64,000 bases of DNA from contig JAJRPG010000093.1 in NCBI GenBank assembly GCA_024280855.1, positions 46,705-110,704 of the forward strand, written 5' to 3'. A program made the translations under genes and the position numbers. Below the pieces are notes generated by a model, which was not told the DNA's origin, made no database searches, and saw only the letters and a program-made list of their open reading frames with translations. The DNA comes from Planctomycetota bacterium. Its GTDB lineage: Bacteria; Planctomycetota; Phycisphaerae; UBA1845. This document shows positions 1-7,563 of this stretch, in pieces. Numbering within the stretch: position 1 is the stretch's first letter; the number at the start of each line of letters is the position of its first letter.

Positions 1-1
1 C

Positions 2-970
2 TATTCTTTATTCAGTGCCCTGACACTGGCACTGGGGTTCATGTTTTTTGGCGCGTCATCAGACCCATCCAGCCACCGTCATCAAAAACTACAGTGGGGG
101 CGGTATCAAATTTTATGGAGACCTCTCGCTTTCGGGCAGCAAATTGCAGATGAGTCGGCCAAGTTCAAGCGTAAACCCGATTACATCATGTTTTATCGTG
201 ATCTCGGGCGACCGTACCCGAAAATACCTATCGACGGGGTTCGCGTTAATGGCGCCACGCCGATAGTCTCACTAGAATTATGGTCATGGCATGACAGGAA
301 TCACACGCCTTATCTTCCATTGATTAACGAGGGTAAGTACGACGATTTCCTCCGCCAATGGGCGAAGGAAGCTAAGTCCGACGGACATCGTGTTCTGTTT
401 CGATTTGGTTTTGAGTTCAACGGCGATTGGTTTTCCTGGTCACTTAAACCCAAAGCTTATGTAAAAGCCTGGCGGCGTGCCCATCGCATTTTCCAGGAAG
501 TCGGAGCCTCAAACGTGGAATGGATCTGGGCGCCAAATGTCATTAGCTGCCCCAACACCGACGAGAACAATATGCACTTATACTACCCCGGTGACGAGTT
601 CGTCGATTGGGTCGGAGTGGACGGCTACAATTTCGGCGAGCATCATGACAAGTGGCATCATTGGCAAAGTTTTAACGATGTTTTCAGCGATACCCTGAAA
701 CAATTTGCCAGCCGATATGCCAATAAGCCCATCATCCTCGCAGAATTTGGTAGCGCCCCGGGCAAGGATAACCAGCGTAGCGATTGGATTCGGGACGCTT
801 ATGATAAAATCAGACTTAATGCTCAAATCAAAGCAGTTATCTGGTTTAACCTTGATAAACGCCGCGAAGGTGAACCCAATTGGCGAATCGACGTGACGCC
901 GGAATCGCTGCAAGCTTTCAATGAGACCTTCGCCGCCCCTCTGCTGAATCAATCGGCTAAGCCTCATTGA
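2..970 (+). CDS. Glycoside hydrolase family 26-like protein, 5' partial
   Basis: Secreted or membrane-anchored glycosidase of the GH26 (beta-mannanase-like) fold. The reading frame is open to the window edge: the first 13 codons before the ATG at 41 encode a hydrophobic stretch (LFSALTLALGF) like a signal peptide or anchor, so the true start lies upstream of the window. GH26 hallmarks are visible: RFGFEFNGDWFSW holds the acid/base Glu, and PIILAEFGSAPG holds the nucleophile Glu near the end of the barrel; WIWAPN and YYPGDEFVDWVGVDGYN are typical barrel strands. Substrate is unknown; GH26-like proteins also occur in exopolysaccharide synthesis loci. The next gene follows closely on the same strand but looks functionally unrelated. 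Confidence 0.8.
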   Translation, partial: YSLFSALTLALGFMFFGASSDPSSHRHQKLQWGRYQILWRPLAFGQQIADESAKFKRKPDYIMFYRDLGRPYPKIPIDGVRVNGATPIVSLELWSWHDRNHTPYLPLINEGKYDDFLRQWAKEAKSDGHRVLFRFGFEFNGDWFSWSLKPKAYVKAWRRAHRIFQEVGASNVEWIWAPNVISCPNTDENNMHLYYPGDEFVDWVGVDGYNFGEHHDKWHHWQSFNDVFSDTLKQFASRYANKPIILAEFGSAPGKDNQRSDWIRDAYDKIRLNAQIKAVIWFNLDKRREGEPNWRIDVTPESLQAFNETFAAPLLNQSAKPH

Positions 971-1095
971 AGTTGCAAAATTATCGCAGGCACAATACCC
1001 TATCTTGCTGCTTATTAAGGACTAACGCAGTGCGAAGCCATAGGGTGCGAAATGGCTGCACGGGTATCGCAATAAAAATTTTCCAAGGGCACTCT

Positions 1096-2358
1096 ATGAC
1101 CGACTTTGTACACGATATTTTACCTTGCGGCATCGAATACGCCGTCTCTCCATTGCCGAGACGGAAGGTTGTTTGCTTTCAATTGCGGGTCTTAGCTGGC
1201 ATGGTGACTGAGCCTACCAACAAGCTTGGCTTGATGAACCTTCTCGGCGAAACCATCGACAAAGGCACCGAGAAATATACGGGGCAACAATTAGCAGACG
1301 AACTGGATGCGATTGGCGCGAGTACCGGCATTGGTGCGGGCCGAGAGACGGTAACTTTTTCCTGCACGGTCTTGCCCGAACATTTGGAACGAGTCGTGGA
1401 ACTACAAGCAGAAATGCTTCGAACCCCCACATTCCCGCAGGACATGCTCGACGTCAACATCGATTTAGCCAAGCAGGAATTGAGTACACTCGAAGACGAC
1501 GCCAGCGGGCTGACGGAAAAAATGATTGGCCCACTCGCCTTTGGCCCCCTGCTCGGCAGGCATCCACTGGGCGAAGTCGCCACCTTGGAATCCATCACCC
1601 GGCAGGACTTAGTCGATCATTGGAAGAAACATTTTCAAGCGGGCAACATCTTACTATCCGTCGCTGGAAATATTGAACCGCAACGGGTGAACGATGTATT
1701 CGAGAAGCATTTTTCTACATTTGGCTCACCCTCGAAACAGGGAAGAGACCCTGCCCCCGTCGAGTTTACGCCGAAGGTTGTACATCGAGACAAGCAACTC
1801 GAACAAGAGCAAATCGCCATATGTTGGCCAGGGGTCGACGCGAAGCACGAGGACTTCCCCGTCCAGCAGGTCATGCTCGGTATATTGTCTGGCGGGATGA
1901 GTTCCCGACTCTTTACGGAAGTGCGGGAGAAACAAGGCCTTGTCTATTGGGTTAGCGCTTGGCAGGAAACACCGCGAGGCTGTGGGATGATCTTTTTGGG
2001 CGCATCAACCACACCACAGAACTGCGACAAAACTTTCAATACGCTATTACACGAGGTCAATCGGCTCGCGAAAGACATTACGCAGGAAGAGTTAGACCGC
2101 ACACTTACGGGCATTCTCGCCAGTCAGGAAACGCGCGGTGACAGTACGCGGTCTCGTAGCCATGAACTCGCTTCGGACTTGTTCTTTCACGGTCAGCCAA
2201 TTTCTCCTGAGGAAAAAGCAGATAAGTATAAGCGGGTAACTGTCGAAGACGTGAAGCGGTATCTCTCTACATACCCCCGCGATAAAATGTGCGTCGTTAC
2301 GCTAGGCCCTAAAGCATTGCAACAGTCATCAATCCCCTCCAAGGCAGAGGTAAAGTAA
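1096..2358 (+). CDS. M16-family peptidase subunit lacking the zinc motif
   Basis: Pitrilysin/M16B-type protein of about 420 residues. The frame is open from 967, but the ATG at 1096 (MTDFVHDILPCGIEYAV) is preceded by an AAGGG ribosome site and starts where M16 homology begins, so I choose it. Where active members have HxxEH this protein reads NLLGETIDKGTEK, so it cannot bind zinc in the usual way. The C-terminal half keeps the substrate-binding Arg/Tyr motif (SRLFTEVREKQGLVYWVSAW). The next gene, 4 nt downstream, has the opposite pattern. Known two-subunit M16 enzymes divide HxxEH and the R/Y pair between subunits, so these two are probably a heterodimer. Compartment is uncertain: no signal peptide is visible. 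Confidence 0.85.
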   Translation: MTDFVHDILPCGIEYAVSPLPRRKVVCFQLRVLAGMVTEPTNKLGLMNLLGETIDKGTEKYTGQQLADELDAIGASTGIGAGRETVTFSCTVLPEHLERVVELQAEMLRTPTFPQDMLDVNIDLAKQELSTLEDDASGLTEKMIGPLAFGPLLGRHPLGEVATLESITRQDLVDHWKKHFQAGNILLSVAGNIEPQRVNDVFEKHFSTFGSPSKQGRDPAPVEFTPKVVHRDKQLEQEQIAICWPGVDAKHEDFPVQQVMLGILSGGMSSRLFTEVREKQGLVYWVSAWQETPRGCGMIFLGASTTPQNCDKTFNTLLHEVNRLAKDITQEELDRTLTGILASQETRGDSTRSRSHELASDLFFHGQPISPEEKADKYKRVTVEDVKRYLSTYPRDKMCVVTLGPKALQQSSIPSKAEVK

Positions 2359-2362
2359 CCAT

Positions 2363-3604
2363 ATGAACGATCCATATATTTTGGAAACATTAGACAATGG
2401 ACTACGCATCGTCATCGAACTGATGCCCGACGTACGCAGTGCAGCCGCGGGATTTCTTGTGGACACCGGCGCACGCGACGAAGTAGCTCCACAGGCCGGC
2501 GTCTCACACTTTCTTGAACATATGATGTTCAAAGGCACGTCCAAGCGACACTGGAGTGACATCACCACCGACTTCGACAAACTTGGCAGTTCCTACAACG
2601 CCTACACCAGTGAAGACCGCACTATCTATTATGGCTGGGTGCGCCAAGCTGACCTCGATGCGCAAATCGAAATCTTAGTGGACATGATGACCTCCACGCT
2701 TCCAGAAGAAGAATTTCAGATGGAGCGCAACGTCGTACTTGAAGAAATTGCGATGTCCAAGGATCAGATTGAACACGTCGCGTTTGACTTTTTGCAGGAA
2801 AAAGTTTTCGAAGGTCATCCGCTAGCCTGGCCCATTCTCGGTTACGATGAGACCGTTAAAGCATTAACGCGAGACCAGATGCTAGCCTATTTTCAACAGC
2901 GATACGCCCCGGACAATATGATGCTCATGGTCGCTGGAAATGTTGATCCTGGCGAAGTGATGAAATCAATCAAGCAGCATTGTGGCCAATGGAAACCGTC
3001 GGGTACGAAGTCAACACGGGTTCCGCCAAAAATGAAAAGTGGAACTGACGTACTAACCATGGACCGATTCAAGCAGCAAATCGTAGCCATCACAATTCCC
3101 GCTGCCCCAGCTGGGGGCGTCCAGGCTGAGATTGCTTCAGCTGTGGCGACGATTCTAGGCGGCGAAAACTCCCGCTTTTTCTGGAACATTGTGCAAACAG
3201 GCCTAAGCCCCAGAGCCAGCGCTTTCCACTACGAATTCGCCGACAGCGGCATGATGCTGCTTTACGGAAGCTGCCAACCGGAAAATTGTGAAAAATTGCA
3301 TGATGCAATGCGTGATGAAGCGAGGCGCATTAACGACGACGGTGTAGAAGAGCATGAGGTCCAACGGGTGCGCAATCGCCGTCGCACGTCCCTGGCTATC
3401 GAGGCTGAGGTTCCTTACCATCGACTTACTCAGTTGATGGACGATATGCAGTATCTTGGCCAGCCCCGAACGGTTGAACAGATGCTATCGGAAGTGGACC
3501 AGATTACAGTAGATGCGGTGCAAGATTATATGACAAAATTCCCGCTGAGCGCCGCAGGCCATCTGGTCAGTGTAGGCCCGCGTGATTGGCCTGGTAACGA
3601 TTGA
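2363..3604 (+). CDS. M16-family zinc peptidase, catalytic subunit
   Basis: Zinc metallopeptidase of 413 residues. The inverted zinc motif HFLEHMMFKGT (HxxEH) is near residue 50 and the third ligand Glu follows in ERNVVLEEIAMSKD about 75 residues later, the M16 spacing. The C-terminal half has SRFFWNIVQTGLSPRASAFHYEF at the place of the usual SRLFxxVREKxGLxY, so the Arg/Tyr substrate pair seems lost; the upstream partner retains it. The start lies 4 nt after the partner's stop, so co-translation is likely. Substrate is unknown; M16B enzymes usually degrade or process short peptides. Confidence 0.9.
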   Translation: MNDPYILETLDNGLRIVIELMPDVRSAAAGFLVDTGARDEVAPQAGVSHFLEHMMFKGTSKRHWSDITTDFDKLGSSYNAYTSEDRTIYYGWVRQADLDAQIEILVDMMTSTLPEEEFQMERNVVLEEIAMSKDQIEHVAFDFLQEKVFEGHPLAWPILGYDETVKALTRDQMLAYFQQRYAPDNMMLMVAGNVDPGEVMKSIKQHCGQWKPSGTKSTRVPPKMKSGTDVLTMDRFKQQIVAITIPAAPAGGVQAEIASAVATILGGENSRFFWNIVQTGLSPRASAFHYEFADSGMMLLYGSCQPENCEKLHDAMRDEARRINDDGVEEHEVQRVRNRRRTSLAIEAEVPYHRLTQLMDDMQYLGQPRTVEQMLSEVDQITVDAVQDYMTKFPLSAAGHLVSVGPRDWPGND

Positions 3605-3605
3605 T

Positions 3606-4403
3606 ATGACGTCCACACCACTTGAAATTACAATCATCTATAGCGCCTCCGGTAAACGAACGAAACGGGCAAAGGTATCGGCGCCACGGTCGGGGCCTTC
3701 GTCTCGTTGGCTGTTGCCAATTGGAATGCTCAGCGTCCTCATCGCCGGCGCCATGGCTTACGCATCCTGGTGGGAGATTGACAAAAAAGTTATCTACATG
3801 ACGCTCATGACCCATACGCCCATCGAGATGGACATGAGCCAACTCGGACAAATGTTCGGCTTACCCAACCCCCCCGCACCAACGGTTGTACCTCCTGTAT
3901 CGGCATCTAGGTGGGACATAAAAACGACGCAGGCTATCATGGGCGCATCGGCTTATGGCTGGCTCACCTTCTCGACCATTGCTTATTGTGCGCTGGCTTT
4001 ATCGGGAGGGGCAGCCATAGGAAAATCTCGCGGGACGCTGTTCCGCCGATTGGCACTCGTACTACTTTTACTTTGTATAGGCGGTTTAGGCTGGGGTGTG
4101 TATACGGTGTTAACTGAATATGGCCAGCAGTACCCGCCTAAACTCCTCCGCGCGGGCATGTGCGCATTGGCCTTGATAGCCATGCTTTTGGGATTATCGC
4201 GAAGGCGAAATGTGAAACGCTGGAGTCGGCTGGCTGCATTTGCGATTATCGTATCATCCGCAATGTCAGTACTCGCGCTATACTTGGGACACGAATGCGC
4301 AGCTATCGACGCTGAGCTTGCGACGCCTAAGTACTTAGCCACAGTTTTTGCCATACAATCAATATACGGTTGGCTGCTTTGGCCAATCTCGTCACGGTTC
4401 TAA
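3606..4403 (+). CDS. Hypothetical multi-pass membrane protein
   Basis: About 265 residues, family not recognised. Around four to six hydrophobic segments are visible: WLLPIGMLSVLIAGAMAYA near the N-terminus, then YGWLTFSTIAYCALALSGGAA, LALVLLLLCIGGLGWGVY, CALALIAMLLGL, FAIIVSSAMSVLALYLG and a final hydrophobic end. A short soluble loop with a Pro-rich patch (NPPAPTVVPP) follows the first helix. An in-frame ATG at 3582 overlaps the peptidase gene; the ATG at 3606, just past that stop, is the likelier start. Same strand and tight spacing suggest transcription with the M16 pair. Confidence 0.6.
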   Translation: MTSTPLEITIIYSASGKRTKRAKVSAPRSGPSSRWLLPIGMLSVLIAGAMAYASWWEIDKKVIYMTLMTHTPIEMDMSQLGQMFGLPNPPAPTVVPPVSASRWDIKTTQAIMGASAYGWLTFSTIAYCALALSGGAAIGKSRGTLFRRLALVLLLLCIGGLGWGVYTVLTEYGQQYPPKLLRAGMCALALIAMLLGLSRRRNVKRWSRLAAFAIIVSSAMSVLALYLGHECAAIDAELATPKYLATVFAIQSIYGWLLWPISSRF

Positions 4404-4464
4404 ATATGCAATCAGAGGACGTGTGACGATTATCATCGCCGAATAAAATTTAGACAAACTCATC

Positions 4465-5013
4465 ATGGCTTATGTGCCTTACATTTCAGAAGAAGACGCC
4501 TCGCCGGAGTTATCGTCGATGTACGACAAGTTCCGCGACCCGGCTGGCCATGTAGACAATATACTTCGCATCCACGGATTAAACCCGCCGAGTTTGGACG
4601 CTCATGTGCAATTGTACGCGACGCTCATGCACAAGCGGTCGCCTCTTTCGCGCGTGCAACGTGAGATGATTGCCGTGGTGGTCTCATCCATCAACGAATG
4701 CCATTACTGACTACATCATCACGGAGCGGGGCTCCTTCGACTCACTAAAGATAACACGCTCGCAGATGCCCTCACCAAGGATTACCTCAATGCGGCTATC
4801 TCAGACCCTGAGCGAGCTATGCTGTCTTATGCAGAAAAACTAACCCGCACGCCATCAGCCATGGCGCAAGATGATGTGGAAAAACTAAAAAACGTGGGCT
4901 TTAGTAATGCCGCTATTTTGGACATTTGCCAGGTCGCAGCTTACTTCGCCTTCGTCAACCGCCTCGCAGACGGGCTAGGCGTCGAGTTGGAACCCCACAT
5001 GGGCAACAAATGA
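4465..5013 (+). CDS. AhpD-like peroxidase, predicted selenoprotein with in-frame UGA (CxxU)
   Basis: Read through a single TGA at 4708-4710, this gives a 182-residue carboxymuconolactone decarboxylase/AhpD-like protein of the peroxidase-related type. The active-site pattern of the family is E-X11-C-X2-C-X3-H. Here residues 67-86 give Glu, eleven residues, then C-H-Y-(TGA)-L-H-H-H, so the stop falls exactly at the second, redox-active cysteine. Both flanks stay in one frame and read as normal family sequence (SPLSRVQREMIAVVVSS before; GFSNAAILDICQVAAYFAFVNRLADGL after). A GC-rich hairpin sits 12 nt beyond the TGA. Selenocysteine at this site is known in some AhpD-like proteins. A nonsense mutation is the alternative, but its placement would be a coincidence. 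No Sec machinery (selA, selB, selC, selD) is in the window. No strong ribosome site is seen. Confidence 0.8.
4723..4735 (+). promoter_or_regulatory. Candidate bacterial SECIS hairpin
   Basis: A perfect 5-bp stem, GGAGC/GCTCC, with loop GGG lies inside the coding sequence directly after the in-frame TGA. The apical loop starts 17 nt past the TGA and begins with G. Known bacterial SECIS elements place a small G-containing apical loop roughly 16-37 nt after the UGA. Function is inferred from position and shape only. Confidence 0.6.
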
Positions 5014-5095
5014 AACATGTATTTTGAAAGACAAAACGTCAACCAGCTAGCCAACACTTGCTTCGCACGCCATTCCTGATAAATTACCGCCTCGC

Positions 5096-5169
5096 GGGCG
5101 ATTAGCTCAGTTGGCTAGAGCGCCTCCCTTACAAGGAGGAAGTCACAGGTTCGAGTCCTGTATCGCCCA
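5096..5169 (+). tRNA. tRNA-Val (anticodon UAC)
   Basis: Complete cloverleaf: acceptor GGGCGAT pairs with ATCGCCC, D-arm GCTC/GAGC, anticodon stem CCTCC/GGAGG around loop CTTACAA (anticodon TAC), T-arm ACAGG/CCTGT around TTCGAGT, discriminator A. CCA is not encoded. The 3' end is duplicated at 12993-13019, so the gene is the attachment site of the element downstream; the integrated copy restores the 3' end and keeps the tRNA intact. Confidence 0.97.
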
Positions 5170-5171
5170 GT
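5145..5171 (+). repeat. Left attachment repeat, within tRNA-Val 3' end
   Basis: This 27-bp segment covers the T-arm and acceptor of tRNA-Val plus two bases and is repeated exactly at 12993-13019. The base before it differs (C here, T in the other copy), which sets the repeat edge. Confidence 0.92.
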
Positions 5172-5265
5172 ACGTCAAACACTATATTTATAGTCTTATT
5201 TGCTCTTTTCCGTTGCCTTTAGGTTGCCCACAACCTATGATGTACATTGAAGAGAGGCTATTGAT

Positions 5266-6672
5266 ATGGTTAAAACGCAGAAATTCAAGAACTCAAAAAA
5301 GCGTAAGGGTGGACGCCAGCCTGTAGCATTTGTCACTCACCCCGATACTGGGGTGGCTGTGAGTGGCTTACGAGTCCACAAGGCATCAACGCGCTACTAC
5401 AGAATAGCTGAGGATAAGAAAACTCGGCACTTTTACCCCAAAGCTGGACGGGTAGGACTGGCGTATCTTCGACGAGCCATCTACGAACACGAATGTTATC
5501 AAAATGGACTGGCTCCGAGTGATGTACTCGGCGTAAGAGTTACAAAGCCGATCTATGATGAGTTTGGCTCTGAACTTCCAGTCGTGGGGACTTTTGATAA
5601 CAAGGGTAACGCAGTCAACGTCATTCAAATTGGCAGAGATAGCTTAGCTGAGTATTTCCGTGAACAACTAAGTAACCCCCTCACTCGTAAAGAATTCGCT
5701 GAGTTGGTGGGTATTCCTGAGCTTGATAATATCCACTCATTGCCACCTGTAGTGGCTCCACTGAGCCTGTCAGAGATTATTGATAGCTACTTGGCTGATA
5801 AGACATTCTCAACAATACAACAGCCTATAGACGCCAAGGCGGTATGGAAGCTATTCACTGGGACTCTGGCTGTGGATAACTTAGAAGATATTGAGAATGC
5901 GAAGCTCCAGTCATATAAAAAAGTGATTGAAGCAAAATATGCACTGCGGACTCAAAAGAATCACTACGGTATTGTCCAAGGGATACTTAATCACGCCCAT
6001 GCTGTCTTTACAGTCCACAGAGATAAGATAAACACCCTAAAGCTTGAGATTAAGCTCAATTGTCAGAACTGGAGCCAAGACAAGAAAATTAAGGCTCGTC
6101 GTAAAAATGCCAAACCTATGTCACCTGAGACATATCGTAAAATGCTAGCTCAAGCTAAAAAGCACTCTCTGCTGGCTCACGCTATTTATCTATCTGCGGC
6201 AAATTTTGCTTATCATGGCAAAGAGGCTACAGATTTGCGAATAGTTGATATTGACTGGGATAAGATGCTATTGTCGAGCTACCGTGAAAAGGACGGTATC
6301 CAGCGGGTAGCTGTAGTATGGACTGAGACCGCTAGAGCTATCAAAGCTTATATGGCGTCTGATGAGTATCTGAGCCACCCTGAGTATGTCTTTTCATATA
6401 CCACAAGAGAAAAGAAAACAGAGAAAATGAACATAGCTCATGTTGTCTTGTTAAATCGCAATTTGCGTGATGACGCTTCATTACCTGATAGCGTTAAATT
6501 TGACGGTATCCGCAGCATGACAAGCACTGCTATGGGAGCCACCAGCATGATTGCTCAAAAGTGGGTGATGGGACACGCTGTATCTGGCGAGCTAGATACT
6601 TATACTGTCAGAGACGCCACCGAAACCCGTAAAGCTCTGAGCAAAGCCCACAAGGTAATTTTCGGCAAATGA
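5266..6672 (+). CDS. int: Tyrosine recombinase (site-specific integrase), divergent
   Basis: 468 residues, first gene after the tRNA attachment site and in the position of an integrase. The start has a GAGAGG ribosome site. The C-terminal part (residues ~280-465) has the phage-integrase layout. The box usually reading TGxRxxE is YHGKEATDLRIVDID, with Lys at the first catalytic Arg. The box usually HxxR is FDGIRSMTSTAM, keeping Arg but with Asp for His. WVMGHAV gives the later His and DTYTVRDATETRKAL the nucleophile Tyr. The middle (residues ~165-270) resembles a SAM-like core-binding domain. The basic N-terminus (KTQKFKNSKKRKGGRQ) may bind arm sites. Integration at tRNA-Val is directly supported by the repeats. 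Confidence 0.85.
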   Translation: MVKTQKFKNSKKRKGGRQPVAFVTHPDTGVAVSGLRVHKASTRYYRIAEDKKTRHFYPKAGRVGLAYLRRAIYEHECYQNGLAPSDVLGVRVTKPIYDEFGSELPVVGTFDNKGNAVNVIQIGRDSLAEYFREQLSNPLTRKEFAELVGIPELDNIHSLPPVVAPLSLSEIIDSYLADKTFSTIQQPIDAKAVWKLFTGTLAVDNLEDIENAKLQSYKKVIEAKYALRTQKNHYGIVQGILNHAHAVFTVHRDKINTLKLEIKLNCQNWSQDKKIKARRKNAKPMSPETYRKMLAQAKKHSLLAHAIYLSAANFAYHGKEATDLRIVDIDWDKMLLSSYREKDGIQRVAVVWTETARAIKAYMASDEYLSHPEYVFSYTTREKKTEKMNIAHVVLLNRNLRDDASLPDSVKFDGIRSMTSTAMGATSMIAQKWVMGHAVSGELDTYTVRDATETRKALSKAHKVIFGK

Positions 6673-7229
6673 TGAGGCTCTGTAAGGCTCTCCACGAAAC
6701 GATCAAGATGTATTGTGACTGATTGTACCACCCCTCATATCGCTCTACTGGCTCGCGGCCTACACCTAAGTTTTTTTTCAAGTCCTCAAACCTGTAGCCG
6801 ATATTTTTTCAACTTGCGGATGTAAAGTTTTTTTGAAAACTCAAATAACCCGTGAAAAAACGACGCAGCTTACATGCTCTTCCGTATGAATTTCCTAGCC
6901 AGAATATACCGTATGCCACCCCTTCTGAGCTATTGGCTCACTAGAGCTGCTTATCACTTGAGTAGATGACTGACTGGCCTTGTGGACTACTGCTGCTGGT
7001 ACTGCTGGTAATGGTTGTCATTGTCTATATCTCCTGTTATATGTACTGGAGTTATATTGGAACTGCTGGCTGTTGAGTCCTCTATATCAAAAGGTAGATA
7101 TGGTAGATAAGGGTAGATGCTCTATCTACCCTGCAAACTGCTGTAAGCCCTTGTGGCATAAGGACTTATGTAAATGGTAGAAAAGGTAGAGGTTTTCACG
7201 GGTATCCGTATAGCGTACCTTACACCTTA

Positions 7230-7238
7230 TTATCCACA
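7230..7238 (+). promoter_or_regulatory. DnaA box
   Basis: Exact consensus TTATCCACA inside the repeat field upstream of the replication gene. Another exact copy is at 12754-12762 near the other end of the element. Confidence 0.6.
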
Positions 7239-7515
7239 AATAAGAGTATGAGCATATAGAGAATTACTTAAATTAACCGACTGGTATCTACTACCTTATA
7301 TACCAACTCGCTATTTTCTCCTACCTTTTCTACCTTTTACATTTATACGCTCTTATGATACCGTAAGAGCCGTATTTAGAGAATTTAAGGGTAGATATGC
7401 TCTTCTACCTTTATCTACCCTTTCTACCTTTTGTAATAGGGACAGAGACTTTCATAATTTATTTATATTTTTCTATTTATTTAGAGGAATCCGTCTAAGT
7501 TGTTATGTAAGTGAG

Positions 7516-7521
7516 TATAAT
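7516..7521 (+). promoter_or_regulatory. -10 element upstream of the replication gene
   Basis: TATAAT lies 43 bp before the start codon at 7564 with a GAGGAAAC ribosome site in between. No good -35 at 17 bp is seen, so an activator or protein bound to the adjacent repeats may be needed. Confidence 0.4.
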
Positions 7522-7563
7522 ACAATGCCACACTGATGGCGTCATTTAATAAGAGGAAACCGC

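Larger units (their letters stand above)
6673..7563. other. Candidate replication origin of the element: repeat field and DnaA box
   Basis: No convincing gene. From 7093 to 7428 the hexamer GGTAGA or its complement TCTACC occurs at least twelve times on both strands (for example 7093, 7102, 7112, 7176, 7185, 7389 forward; 7125, 7404, 7414, 7423 reverse). A perfect DnaA box TTATCCACA lies at 7230-7238 among them, in AT-rich DNA directly upstream of the replication gene. This is the layout of an iteron-type origin. The first 300 bases (6673-6979) show A/T runs after the integrase, and nothing else is recognised there. Confidence 0.65.

Noticed and set aside
4708..4710. Simple pseudogenisation of the AhpD-like gene
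   Set aside because: The stop sits precisely on the catalytic Cys position, the frame is kept on both sides and a hairpin follows at SECIS distance; recoding is the better explanation, though not proven.
6980..7180. 66-codon frame in the element's origin region
   Set aside because: It runs through the GGTAGA repeats and its product is Cys/Trp/Leu-rich without sense; the origin explains the sequence better.
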